60,134 nucleotides of DNA. Origin: Galactobacter valiniphilus (GTDB lineage: Bacteria; Actinomycetota; Actinomycetes; Actinomycetales; Micrococcaceae). This document shows, piece by piece, positions 1-8,024 of this stretch; the first letter of the stretch is position 1, and each line of letters starts with the position of its first letter. Where the stretch lies: NCBI RefSeq assembly GCF_003575975.1, contig NZ_QQXK01000023.1, positions 1 through 60,134 of the forward strand. The letters are read 5' to 3'. The notes beneath the pieces are model-generated. The model had not been told where the DNA came from, searched no databases, and worked only from the letters and a program-made list of their open reading frames with translations. The translations under genes were made by a program, and so were the position numbers.

Positions 1-1550
1 CAGTCGTGCAGGTGGTGGTCGATCGCGGTCAGGGTCGTGCTGATGAGCAGGGTGGGGGCTGCGCCTGCGGTGGTGGGTGCGTCGGCGGAGGCGGCGTGGA
101 GGGCGAGGATGTGCGCGAGGGCGTCGAAGGAGCGTTGGGCGTGGGTGCGGCTCGCGTCCGCACCAGTGCCCGTGCCCATGTCGGTGCTGTTGGCCACGTG
201 GTCTTGGTTGAAGAGGTTCTCGGGGCCGTGGTCTTTAGTGCGTGGTGAGAGGCAGGCGTCGAGGAGGGTGCGGATTTGTGCGCCTTCGACGTCGGGGGCG
301 AAGCCGGTGATGTCGTAGCCTCCACCGGCCTTCTTGATGAGACGGAAGGAGCGGTTCTTGCGCTGTTGTTCGTAGCGCGGTTCGGCCCCGTCGGGGTCCA
401 GGACCAGGCCCCAGCCCTTGGATTCTTCCTTGATGCGTTCAAGGCCCACGCGGCCTCCGGCGATCGCAGAGCCGGTGCCGCGGCGGGTGGTGTTCTCGTC
501 CATGCTCGGTGGAAGCACGGGCCGGAACGGCGCCTGCGGCTGCTGTCGTTGGTGCGGGGAGGGCTGCTGGTTGGGCGAGGCAGTGGTCCCGGGCCAACCC
601 GCGCCGCCTCCGCCCGGGGTGCCATCTTGTTCGTGGCCTGCGGGTGCACCGGGCACTGCGGGCCAAGCATTGCCGTGGGCGCCGGGCTGCCCGAAACGCC
701 CGAGGTTCCCTGCACCGCCGGCCCCGGCGGATGCCTGTCCCGGGTGGGGCTGACCGGGGTCGTCTTGGTGGCCGAACCAGGCACGGCCCGCCCGCGTGTG
801 CGGGTCTTCGTATCTGGGGTCGCGGTCCCAGGGTGTGCCACCCATCTCACCCCAGGGCGTCATCCGCGGGTCCTGGGGCGCGGGCGGGTTCTGGGGCAGG
901 AACTCGAGGATCCCGTCGCCGGGACCGCCTGGGCCGCTGCTGTTTCCGCCCCAATCCGTGCCAGATTCGCAGTACCCGCCGGATTGTCCCGCGGGCGGGG
1001 CAGGTTGCACGGGCGGTGCTGGCTTGAAGAGGTTGATGCGTCCACCCGTGGCGTTGGCGACCATGGCTGCCTCGGCCACGGCGATGCCGCCGTCCACAGA
1101 TTCGCCGGTGAGCTTGGAGAGCTGTTCGACGATGGCCTTGGCGATCTCCGCGCTGAGTTCCCCGGCCTCGATCGCGGCGGCCACGGCGGGCCGGGCCGGT
1201 GGCAGGTCCCCGGTGGAGATCCCCGTGCGTGGTTGCACGGCGGCGGCCACGTCGATCCAGGAACCTGCCACGTAGCCGTTGACGCCGAAGACGTCCATGA
1301 CCAGCCGCCGAGTGTTGGAGTGCCCCAGCCGGCGCGCCAACGATTCGATGGGTGTCAGGGGTTCAGAACGGCGGGCCACGGCACCGGCCGCGGCGATCTT
1401 CACCGAATCACAGGTCCGGGCGAGGTCGGCGGCGGCACCGAGTGCGGCCACGACCTCTTCTTCCGGGGCACCGTCCCAGGCACGGGGACCGGCGTTAATG
1501 AGGGAGCGCAGTGTGGCGGTGGCCTGCGTGATGGCCTCAACGTCCAACAT
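1..1550 (-). CDS. DUF222 / 13E12-repeat family protein, 3' end beyond the window
   Basis: An open frame runs leftward from an ATG at 1550 to the window edge without a stop, giving about 516 residues. A GGGAGGG element a few bases upstream supports this start; another in-frame ATG lies at 1577. Residues 1-170 (alpha-helical, with PAVAAAIEAGELSAEIAKAI) look like the DUF222 domain of the REP13E12 family, which normally continues into an HNH endonuclease domain. Residues about 175-350 are an unusual Pro/Gly/Gln-rich stretch, after which conserved-looking sequence resumes (FRLIKKAGGGYDITGFAPDVEGA and a later helix-rich part). The HNH part, if present, lies outside the window, so nuclease activity cannot be judged. 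Such proteins are abundant and multicopy in actinobacteria and their role is poorly known. Confidence 0.85.
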   Translation of the reverse strand, partial: MLDVEAITQATATLRSLINAGPRAWDGAPEEEVVAALGAAADLARTCDSVKIAAAGAVARRSEPLTPIESLARRLGHSNTRRLVMDVFGVNGYVAGSWIDVAAAVQPRTGISTGDLPPARPAVAAAIEAGELSAEIAKAIVEQLSKLTGESVDGGIAVAEAAMVANATGGRINLFKPAPPVQPAPPAGQSGGYCESGTDWGGNSSGPGGPGDGILEFLPQNPPAPQDPRMTPWGEMGGTPWDRDPRYEDPHTRAGRAWFGHQDDPGQPHPGQASAGAGGAGNLGRFGQPGAHGNAWPAVPGAPAGHEQDGTPGGGGAGWPGTTASPNQQPSPHQRQQPQAPFRPVLPPSMDENTTRRGTGSAIAGGRVGLERIKEESKGWGLVLDPDGAEPRYEQQRKNRSFRLIKKAGGGYDITGFAPDVEGAQIRTLLDACLSPRTKDHGPENLFNQDHVANSTDMGTGTGADASRTHAQRSFDALAHILALHAASADAPTTAGAAPTLLISTTLTAIDHHLHD

Positions 1551-1862
1551 GGCGATCCCTCCCGCCTTTGAGCGCATGCGCGCGCCACTAGAAACGAACC
1601 TCGAATCGATCGGTGATCGACCGGCATGAACTTCGGTTTCTCGGTGCTGGCGAGAGTTTCATTCTAGCGAGGAAGCCTGGAAATTGACTGAGAAAGTGAA
1701 CCAAAAGCGGACCAAAACACAACAAAACGCAAGTATCTGACAGTGGTATTCCACCAGCCGCTCAGCCCACGGCAAGCCCGCAGCGAGGCTCCGCCGAGCC
1801 CGTCCCCGGCACCCGGCTGAGCCGCCCCATCCAACGCCACCACCCGCCGTCGGGCACTCTGG
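1551..1862. other. Intergenic region with a possible promoter for the DUF222 gene
   Basis: No gene is seen here. The stretch is locally AT-rich around 1681-1740. On the minus strand a TAGAAT hexamer (1666-1661) could be a -10 element about 110 bases before the DUF222 start, but no good -35 is visible. A palindrome TCGATC-GGT-GATCGA lies at 1606-1620 in the inferred leader. A copy of the interspersed motif GCCGTCGGGCA is at 1846-1856. Confidence 0.4.
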
Positions 1863-2237
1863 TCAGCGCTTGGCGCGAGGCCCGAGCAACGGGGCCGCCG
1901 CCTCCCGCAACAGCGGCGCGAGCAGGTCGCGCACGCGCTCCCACTCGCTGGCCCCGACGGTGCCCTGCAGATCGCCGACCGCAAGCCGGGCATCCACCTC
2001 GTGGAGCTGCCTCCGCAAGGATCCAAGCCGCTCCCTCGCCAACTCTTCGGGGGCGTAGGACTCGGTTTCAAAGAGCTCGAGGGCCTCGTTCCAATACTCG
2101 GCGGACTCGCTCGCCTCGCGCAGTCGGGTCTCCAGCTCATCGACGATGCGCTCGTGCACGGCGCGCGGAACGGGCCCGGCCTCAGGGGCCGAGGGCAGCG
2201 GTTCTGGGAACAGCGGCGGGTTGTTTGACGAGTTCAT
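1863..2237 (-). CDS. Hypothetical protein, charged and predicted coiled coil
   Basis: This encodes 124 residues from an ATG at 2237 (MNSSNNPPLFPEPLPSAPEAG). A Pro-rich N-terminus of about 30 residues is followed by a strongly charged, Glu/Arg/Leu-rich helical region with heptad character (IVDELETRLREASESAEYW). No membrane segment, signal peptide or catalytic motif is visible and I do not recognise a family. The frame extends upstream to 2432, but the sequence before residue 1 looks non-coding. It stands alone, divergent from the acyl-CoA synthetase gene. A role in protein-protein contacts is only a guess. Confidence 0.6.
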   Translation of the reverse strand: MNSSNNPPLFPEPLPSAPEAGPVPRAVHERIVDELETRLREASESAEYWNEALELFETESYAPEELARERLGSLRRQLHEVDARLAVGDLQGTVGASEWERVRDLLAPLLREAAAPLLGPRAKR

Positions 2238-2357
2238 GGCGCCAGAGTGCAACGGCCCCCCGACACAGCGGAACGCACGCGGGCAACCATTGACACCACC
2301 CCACCCCGGCACTTGGATGTGAGGCGCCACCTCAGCACGTGAATCGGGGAACATCGC

Positions 2358-3917
2358 ATGTCTCAGCAGGGCTTCGCAGGGATCAACGTCGCATCGGTAC
2401 TCGCCGAAAGTGCGCGCAGGTATCCGAACCACACGGCGGTCAGCCTGGGGGAGGCGCGCATCAGCTACACCCAGCTCTGGGGTCAGACCCTCGCCTATGC
2501 GGGGGCGCTCAAGGAGCGCGGCGTGGGTCCGGGGAGCAAGGTGGCGTTGCTGTCACCGAACGTCCCGCACTTCGCCATCAGCTACTACGCCGTGCTGGCA
2601 CTCGGCGCCACGGTCGTGCCAATCCACGCCTTGCTCAAGCGCCACGAGATCCAGTACGTCCTCGAGGACTCGGGCGCCTCCCTGCTCATCGCGGCCGCGC
2701 CCTTGCTCGGCGAGGGAGGCACGGGCGCCCAGGCCGCGGGCATCGAGGTGCTCACGCTGCTGGCCCCGGAGGACCTCGGTACGACCCGCCTCGAGGCCCT
2801 CGCCGCGGAGGCCGCCCCGCTCACCCAGCTCAGCCTCCGAGACCCCTCGGATATCGCCGCCATCCTCTACACCTCAGGCACCACGGGCAAGCCCAAGGGC
2901 GCCATGCTTTCGCACTTCGCCCTGCTGGAGCAGACCAGCGCGCTCCTCATCGACACCTTCGATATGAGCGACACCGACAAGATCTTTGGAGCCCTCCCGC
3001 TTTTCCACATCTTTGGGCAGACCGTGGTCCTCAACCTCGGCATCCGGGCGGGCGCCGAGCTCGTCATGGTCCCCAAGTTCAACGGCCCGGAGGCCTGGGA
3101 CGCGCTGCTGGATCAGGGCATCACCATCATGGCCGGCGTCCCCACGATGTACGTGGGGCTCGTCGAAGCGGCGCGCGGCCGCGCCGGCACGCCCCCGGCC
3201 CTGCGTTACGCGGTGTCCGGCGGGGCGAGCCTGCCGCTCGCCGTGCTCGAACGCTTCGAGCAGGCCACGGGGGCCCGCATCCACGAGGGCTACGGCCTCA
3301 CCGAAACCAGCCCCGTCGTGAGCTTCAACGAGATCGGTGTCGATCCGCGCCCGGGAACCATTGGCAAGCCCATCTGGGGCATCGACGCCGAGATCGCGGA
3401 CCCGGCCATCCCGGACAGGATCGTCCTGCTCCCGCGCGGCGAGCTGGGGGAGGTGGTGGTGCGCGGCCACAATCTCTTCTCCGGCTACCTCGGCCGGCCC
3501 GAGGCCACCCCGGAGGCCGTCGTGGAGGGCTGGTTCCGCACCGGCGACCTCGGCACCAAGGACGAGGAGAACTACCTGCGGATCATGGATCGCAAGAAGG
3601 ACATGGTCATCCGCAACGGCTACAACGTCTATCCGCGCGAGGTGGAGGAAGCGCTCCTCGGCCACCCGGAGATCGTCAACGCCGCGGTGTACGGGATCAG
3701 CGACGCCACGCACGGCCAGGAGATCGTCGCCTCGGTCACGCTCGCGCCGGGCAGCACCCTCGGTCCGGAGGCCGTCGTCGCGTACGGCCAGGAGCGCCTC
3801 GCCGCCTACAAGTACCCGCGCATCGTGCGCATCGTCGACGAGTTCCCGCTGGGGCCCTCCGGCAAGATCCTCAAGCGGGAGCTGGTGAGGCAGGCGGAAG
3901 ACGACGGCGCGGAGTAG
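2358..3917 (+). CDS. Long-chain acyl-CoA synthetase (AMP-binding enzyme, FadD-like)
   Basis: This 519-residue protein of the ANL superfamily activates a carboxylic acid with ATP to an acyl-adenylate and transfers it to CoA. The P-loop-like motif YTSGTTGKPKGAML sits near residue 172, YGLTETSP (A5) near 312, GWFRTGDLG (A7/A8) near 391 and DRKKDMVIRNGYNVYPREVEE (hinge, A8) near 411. The C-terminal lysine motif GPSGKILKREL (A10) is near 500. Length and motif order fit a complete enzyme. The predicted substrate is a medium- or long-chain fatty acid, but specificity cannot be read from sequence. A GGGGA element lies about 8 bases before the ATG. No pathway partner is adjacent, so its use (beta-oxidation or lipid recycling) is inferred. 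Confidence 0.9.
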   Translation: MSQQGFAGINVASVLAESARRYPNHTAVSLGEARISYTQLWGQTLAYAGALKERGVGPGSKVALLSPNVPHFAISYYAVLALGATVVPIHALLKRHEIQYVLEDSGASLLIAAAPLLGEGGTGAQAAGIEVLTLLAPEDLGTTRLEALAAEAAPLTQLSLRDPSDIAAILYTSGTTGKPKGAMLSHFALLEQTSALLIDTFDMSDTDKIFGALPLFHIFGQTVVLNLGIRAGAELVMVPKFNGPEAWDALLDQGITIMAGVPTMYVGLVEAARGRAGTPPALRYAVSGGASLPLAVLERFEQATGARIHEGYGLTETSPVVSFNEIGVDPRPGTIGKPIWGIDAEIADPAIPDRIVLLPRGELGEVVVRGHNLFSGYLGRPEATPEAVVEGWFRTGDLGTKDEENYLRIMDRKKDMVIRNGYNVYPREVEEALLGHPEIVNAAVYGISDATHGQEIVASVTLAPGSTLGPEAVVAYGQERLAAYKYPRIVRIVDEFPLGPSGKILKRELVRQAEDDGAE

Positions 3918-3937
3918 CCGCCGCGGTCGGCACGCCA

Positions 3938-4009
3938 GGGCGCGCCCCGCCTCGCGCGCCGCCGGGCAGCGCCGGGCGCGCCCCGCCTCGCGCGCCGCCG
4001 GGCAGCGCC
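3938..4009. repeat. Tandem repeat, 2 x 36 bp
   Basis: Two adjacent identical 36-bp units begin at 3938 and 3974, directly after the acyl-CoA synthetase stop. Each unit is almost pure G/C and starts GGGCGCGCCCC, which is itself partly palindromic. Copy number could vary by slippage. It may act as a structured 3' end, but no clean hairpin-plus-T-tract is seen. Confidence 0.85.
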
Positions 4010-4108
4010 GGGCCGCGCAGGCCCGGGCTCCGCCGGCAGCCGCTCGCCCGGCCCCATCCCGCCGACCTCAACGTGAACCGACGGTCCAGAGGATGAGAAC
4101 ATGGCGGC

Positions 4109-4708
4109 ATGAGCGCGAACCCGTACCCGCAGCAAGCGGCCCAGCCGTGGATGGCCCTGCCCGTCCCCGGCGGCCCGGACGTGGAGACCATGGCACGCGC
4201 CATCTCGCCCGAGGAGAACCAGGCGAGGGGGCGCGCCGCGTATCTGCGGGCGCTGATGCACAGCATGGTGCCGATGCTGGCCATTGGCGGCCTGGTCGCG
4301 GTGTTGCTCGGTGCGTCGTTGCTGACCATGGGGCGTGTGCCCTGGTGGGCCGGGGCGCTCGCCATTGGAGGATTCTGGGTGCTGGTCTGCGGCCTGGGCG
4401 TGGCCATCGGCCTCCCGCTGGGCTTGGCGGTCAACCGCAATCGCGCCGAGGACGAGCTGGGCGTCGGGCGGGTGCTGACCACCGCCTGGAACCAGCTGGG
4501 CTTCACCATCGCCGGGCTCAGGGGCATGCGGAGCATCCCCTTCTCCGACGTCCGCGCCGTGCGCCGCGCCGGCCCCAACGACCGGTTCGTGGTGGTTCGG
4601 CTGCGCATGCGCTTCATCTCCGCCGACCCGTACGTCATCTCCTTGCCCGGGGACCTCGTCCCGGCGTGGGCCCTCGACCGCCTGTACTCCCAGGGCGGTG
4701 CCCGATGA
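4109..4708 (+). CDS. Membrane protein of unknown function
   Basis: This encodes 199 residues with two strong hydrophobic segments (about residues 51-75 and 78-103), so it probably spans the membrane twice. The C-terminal half is basic and soluble-looking, with the pattern GMRSIPFSDVRAVRRAG reminiscent of PH-like domains in actinobacterial membrane proteins, though this is not certain. Its stop overlaps the next gene's start (ATGA), so the two are probably co-transcribed and translationally coupled. I do not recognise a named family. Confidence 0.75.
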   Translation: MSANPYPQQAAQPWMALPVPGGPDVETMARAISPEENQARGRAAYLRALMHSMVPMLAIGGLVAVLLGASLLTMGRVPWWAGALAIGGFWVLVCGLGVAIGLPLGLAVNRNRAEDELGVGRVLTTAWNQLGFTIAGLRGMRSIPFSDVRAVRRAGPNDRFVVVRLRMRFISADPYVISLPGDLVPAWALDRLYSQGGAR

Positions 4709-5580
4709 GGCCGCACGCCGACGCGCAGCCCACGGCCGAGGTCGCCCGCGCCCTCCTGCGCGCGCAGGCACCCCAGTGGGCCGAACTGGACATTGCCCCG
4801 GCGGCGGAGGGCTGGGACAACGTCATGTTCCGACTGGGCGACCGCCTGGCCCTGCGCATGCCCCGCCGCGCGAGCGCCGTCGGACCCCTCGAGGCCGAGG
4901 CGAAGTGGGCCGAGGAGGCCGGTTGGGGCCTCTCCCTGCCCGTCCCGGTCCCGCAGTTCCTCGGCGAGCCGGGGGAGGGGTACCCCTACCCCTGGCAGGT
5001 CACGCAGTGGTTCGAGGGCACGGTCGCCAGCGGCCTGAGCCAGGAGCAACGCGACGCCTACGCCGAACAGCTGGCCGGTTTCCTGGTGGGGTTCCACCGC
5101 CTCGCACCGCTCAACGCCCCCGAGAACACCGTCCGCGGCGTCTCCCCGGCCCGCCGGGCAGCGGCGTGGGAGGACGCACTGGAGAACGCGCCGGCCGCCC
5201 TGCGCCTCGAGTGGGACCACTCGATGCAGGTGGCGCTCGACGCCAAGCCGTGGGACGGCCCGGCCCGCTGGATCCACGGGGATCCGCACGCCGGGAACCT
5301 CGTGGCGCTGCCGCGCGGCACCGAGGCGCGCCTGTGCGCCGTCGTCGACCTCTCCGATCTCACCTCGGGCGACCCGGCCAGCGACCTCGGCATCGCCCAG
5401 GCCCAGTTTTCCGCCGAGGGCGCCAGGCGCTTCCGCGCCGCCTATGGCCGCGGCGCGTTCTGGGCGGACGCGGAACTCTGGGATCGTGCGGAGGGCTGGC
5501 GGGTCTATTTCCTCGCCATGATGCACGACGACGCGACGGACCTGGGTGCCGTGGCTCGCCAGGCCGTGGGGTTGGCCTAA
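4705..5580 (+). CDS. Aminoglycoside phosphotransferase-fold kinase (APH family)
   Basis: This encodes 291 residues. The start is the ATG at 4705, overlapping the stop of the upstream membrane-protein gene by four bases; longer in-frame starts would run through that gene. The protein kinase-like APH fold is shown by the catalytic loop HGDPHAGNL (about residue 192) and the metal-binding region VVDLSDLTSGDPASDLG (about 213). The N-terminal lobe has a short nucleotide-binding region (GWDNVMFRLGDRLALRMPRR). Members phosphorylate small molecules such as antibiotics, sugars or choline-like compounds. The substrate here is unknown, and resistance should not be assumed. It converges with the MocR gene only 6 bp downstream. 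Confidence 0.85.
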   Translation: MRPHADAQPTAEVARALLRAQAPQWAELDIAPAAEGWDNVMFRLGDRLALRMPRRASAVGPLEAEAKWAEEAGWGLSLPVPVPQFLGEPGEGYPYPWQVTQWFEGTVASGLSQEQRDAYAEQLAGFLVGFHRLAPLNAPENTVRGVSPARRAAAWEDALENAPAALRLEWDHSMQVALDAKPWDGPARWIHGDPHAGNLVALPRGTEARLCAVVDLSDLTSGDPASDLGIAQAQFSAEGARRFRAAYGRGAFWADAELWDRAEGWRVYFLAMMHDDATDLGAVARQAVGLA

Positions 5581-5586
5581 ACCCAG

Positions 5587-7002
5587 CTACGCGGCCCCGA
5601 GTCCGCCGAGTGCCGCGCCGATCCGGCGGGCCGCCTCCGCGAGTCCCTCCGGTGGGGTGCCGGCGAAGTTGAGGCGCAGGTAGCCGGCCGGGGGTTCCGC
5701 CGGGAACGCCCGCTGCCCCGGGAACACGTGCACCCCGGCCCGTGAGCAGGCCTCGACCGCCGTCTGCTCGGAGCACCCGGCCGGCAGGCGGAGCCACAGG
5801 TTGAGCCCTCCGCGGGGGAGATGTTCCAGCTCCAGTGCGGGGGCGTGCTCCGCCAGCGCGGAGGCGAGGAGGTCGCGCCGCTCGCGCAACGCAACGCGCA
5901 GCCCGCGCCGGTGGGAGGCCCACCCCGGGCTGAGCACCACCTCAAGGGCGGCGCGCTGGAGGATCGGGCTGACGTAGAGCGACTGCGCCTGCACCTCGGC
6001 CAAGATCCTGGCGTGCACGGGGCCCCTGGCCGTCACGGCCGCGACGCGCAGGGCGGGGGAGACCGACTTGGTGAGCGAGCGCAGCCCGATCACCACCCCG
6101 TCCGGATCCGTGGCGGCCAAGGGCGCCGGGGCGGCGTCGATCGCAAAATCGGCGGCCCACTCGTCCTCGATCACGAAGGCCCCGTGGCGCCGCGCCGCGG
6201 CCAGCACCGCCGCACGCGTCTGCGCGGGCCACGTGCCGCCGTGCGGGTTGGCGAAGCTCGGCTGGGCGTAGAAGGCGCGGGCGCCCGAGCGGGCCAGCGC
6301 GCGCTCAACCTCCTCGGGATCCGGGCCGTCCGGACCGCTCGCGATGGGCACGAGGACCACGCCCGCTTGGGCGGCGGCGAGTCGCGCGCCCCAATACGTA
6401 GGTGACTCGATGAGCATCGGCGCGCCGCGCCCCACCACGGCCCGGAAGATGGCGCCCAGCCCCGCCTGGCTGCCGGGTAGGACGACGACGTCGCGCGCGG
6501 TCGCGGCGGCCACGCGGGCCGCCGTGCGCGCGGCGAGATCGCCGGCCACCCAGACCCTGAACTCCTCGAGCCCGGCGACGGGGGCGCGTTCGCCCATCGC
6601 CGGCGAGCGGGTGACCCGCGTGAGGGCTGCGCGCACCGATGCGAGCGGGAGCAGGCCCGCCTCCGGGTAGGCCTCGGCCAGGTTGAGTTGCCCCGCCGGC
6701 ACCTCGGCCAGCGCGGAGGAGAGTCCGGGCACCTCGAAGGGCGCCGGGCCGAGCGCCGCGGTCTGCCAGCCGTAGTCGGTAGTGGCCGGGCCGCGCCGCG
6801 GCGCGGCAAAGGTCCCGTCGCCGGGCCGCGTCAGCACGAGCCCCTCGGCGCTCAGTCGCGCGAGGGCTGATCGCACCGTCGCCGCGCTGACGTGGTGTTG
6901 CGCGACCAGGTCTCGTGTGGAGGGGAGCCTCGCGCCCGCCGGTGCTCCCGCGATCCAGGAACGCAGCTCGGCGGCCAGCCGCTCACTGCTACTGTTGTTC
7001 AT
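5587..7002 (-). CDS. MocR-type regulator: GntR DNA-binding domain fused to PLP aminotransferase fold
   Basis: This encodes 471 residues. Residues 1-70 form a winged helix-turn-helix (RLPSTRDLVAQHHVSAATVRSALARL), followed by a short linker and a class I aminotransferase-like domain. The PLP-binding lysine is expected in SLTKSVSPALR (about residue 305), and ESPTYWG and QPSFANPHGG fit the fold. MocR proteins sense amino acids or vitamin B6 compounds. The gene diverges from an EamA exporter and the two ATG codons overlap by two bases. No Shine-Dalgarno is visible, which suggests a leaderless mRNA. The 9-bp inverted repeat across the start codons is the likely operator, so autoregulation plus control of the exporter is inferred. 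The ligand is unknown. Confidence 0.88.
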   Translation of the reverse strand: MNNSSSERLAAELRSWIAGAPAGARLPSTRDLVAQHHVSAATVRSALARLSAEGLVLTRPGDGTFAAPRRGPATTDYGWQTAALGPAPFEVPGLSSALAEVPAGQLNLAEAYPEAGLLPLASVRAALTRVTRSPAMGERAPVAGLEEFRVWVAGDLAARTAARVAAATARDVVVLPGSQAGLGAIFRAVVGRGAPMLIESPTYWGARLAAAQAGVVLVPIASGPDGPDPEEVERALARSGARAFYAQPSFANPHGGTWPAQTRAAVLAAARRHGAFVIEDEWAADFAIDAAPAPLAATDPDGVVIGLRSLTKSVSPALRVAAVTARGPVHARILAEVQAQSLYVSPILQRAALEVVLSPGWASHRRGLRVALRERRDLLASALAEHAPALELEHLPRGGLNLWLRLPAGCSEQTAVEACSRAGVHVFPGQRAFPAEPPAGYLRLNFAGTPPEGLAEAARRIGAALGGLGAA

Positions 7003-7025
7003 GAAAGCTAACAGTAGCGTTACTG
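6988..7025. promoter_or_regulatory. Divergent promoter/operator shared by the MocR regulator and EamA exporter
   Basis: GCTACTGTT (6988-6996) and its perfect complement AACAGTAGC (7010-7018) flank the overlapping start codons with a 13-bp spacer. Each arm contains TACTGT, a TANNNT-type -10 hexamer on its own strand, 5 bp (plus) or 8 bp (minus) before the respective ATG. A third half-site TACTG at 7021-7025 pairs with CAGTA at 7012-7016. Both genes could therefore be leaderless, with promoters embedded in the regulator site. No convincing -35 elements were found. Confidence 0.6.
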
Positions 7026-7942
7026 CACTCCGCCCCGAAGCGGTACCGGCCCGCGTTTCGGCCCGCCTCTCGTCTGGTCGCCCTGCAAACGGCCTGGCCT
7101 GGGGCGCCCTCGGCATCCTCGCCTTCTCCCTGACCGTCCCCATGACCCGGATCGCCGTACAGGGCGGTCTCGACGCGGCCCTCGTCGGCACGGGGCGCGC
7201 CGTCGTCGCGGCGGCCCTCGTCGGTGTCGCCCTCCTCGTCTTCCGCCCGCCTCGCCCGCGAGGGCGGCAATGGCTCAGCCTCGCGGTCGTGGCGTTCGGC
7301 GTGGTCCTCGGCTTCCCCGTCCTCACCTCGCTCGCGCTGCGGTCCGTCGAGGCCTCCCACGCCGCCGTCGTCATCGCCCTCCTGCCCGCCGTGACGGCGG
7401 TCCTCAGCTGCCTGCGGACGGGCGAGCGTCCCCGTCGCCGCTTCTGGTGGGCGGCCGGCCTGGGCGCCGCCGCCGCGCTCGGCTTCACCCTGCTCCAGGG
7501 CGGCGGCCTCGGGACGCTTCGCCCCGCCGACCTCCTGCTGCTCGCGGCGGTGGTCTGCTGCGCCGCCGGCTATGCCGAGGGTGGCGTGCTTTCCCGCAGC
7601 CTCGGCTCCTGGCAAACCATCTCCTGGGCGCTCGTGCTCGCCGCACCCCTCACGCTGGTCCTGAGCGCTCAACGCCTCGCCTCCGGCTGGCCCCAGGCGG
7701 AGCCGCAGGCCTGGCTCGCCTTCGGCTACCTCGCCGCGGTGTCGATGTTCCTGGGCTTCCTCGCCTGGTATCGCGGCCTGGCGCTCGGCCCGCTCGTGCA
7801 GGTCTCCCAGGTGCAGCTGGCCCAGCCGCTCCTCACCCTGGCCTGGTTGGTGCTCCTGCTCGGCGAGCACGTCGGCGTCCTCACCGTGGTGGGCGGGTGT
7901 GTCGTCCTGCTGTGCACGGCGATCGCCGTGCGCTCGCGCTGA
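7001..7942 (+). CDS. EamA family (drug/metabolite superfamily) transporter
   Basis: This encodes 313 residues with about ten hydrophobic segments in two halves, typical of EamA permeases (two 5-TM repeats). The first helix starts near residue 31 (GLAWGALGILAFSLTVPMTRIA), and the glycine/proline-rich helix ends are as expected. Such proteins export amino acids or metabolites. It is divergent from and probably controlled by the adjacent MocR protein, which suggests the exported solute or a precursor is the regulator's ligand. The ATG at 7001 has no Shine-Dalgarno; the next Met is already inside TM1, so this start is the best choice. Convergent with the TM2-Ltp gene beyond a strong hairpin. Confidence 0.87.
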   Translation: MKANSSVTALRPEAVPARVSARLSSGRPANGLAWGALGILAFSLTVPMTRIAVQGGLDAALVGTGRAVVAAALVGVALLVFRPPRPRGRQWLSLAVVAFGVVLGFPVLTSLALRSVEASHAAVVIALLPAVTAVLSCLRTGERPRRRFWWAAGLGAAAALGFTLLQGGGLGTLRPADLLLLAAVVCCAAGYAEGGVLSRSLGSWQTISWALVLAAPLTLVLSAQRLASGWPQAEPQAWLAFGYLAAVSMFLGFLAWYRGLALGPLVQVSQVQLAQPLLTLAWLVLLLGEHVGVLTVVGGCVVLLCTAIAVRSR

Positions 7943-7980
7943 ACCCGGCCGCCCGCCGTCGTTCTGGCGAACAGTCGGGA

Positions 7981-8014
7981 AGGGCCCCGGCCGAGGTGAC
8001 TCGGCCGGGGCCCT
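7981..8014. terminator. Bidirectional hairpin terminator between convergent genes
   Basis: A perfect 15-bp stem (AGGGCCCCGGCCGAG at 7981-7995, complement at 8000-8014) has a GTGA loop. It lies between the EamA transporter stop and the TM2-Ltp stop. No T-tract follows, which is usual for actinobacterial hairpins. Confidence 0.75.
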
Positions 8015-8024
8015 GGGGAGGCGG

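Noticed and set aside
276-1571. Long plus-strand open frame across the DUF222 gene
   Set aside because: Its residues have no domain-like pattern and it is the antisense shadow of the minus-strand gene, which has a good ribosome-binding site and family-like sequence.
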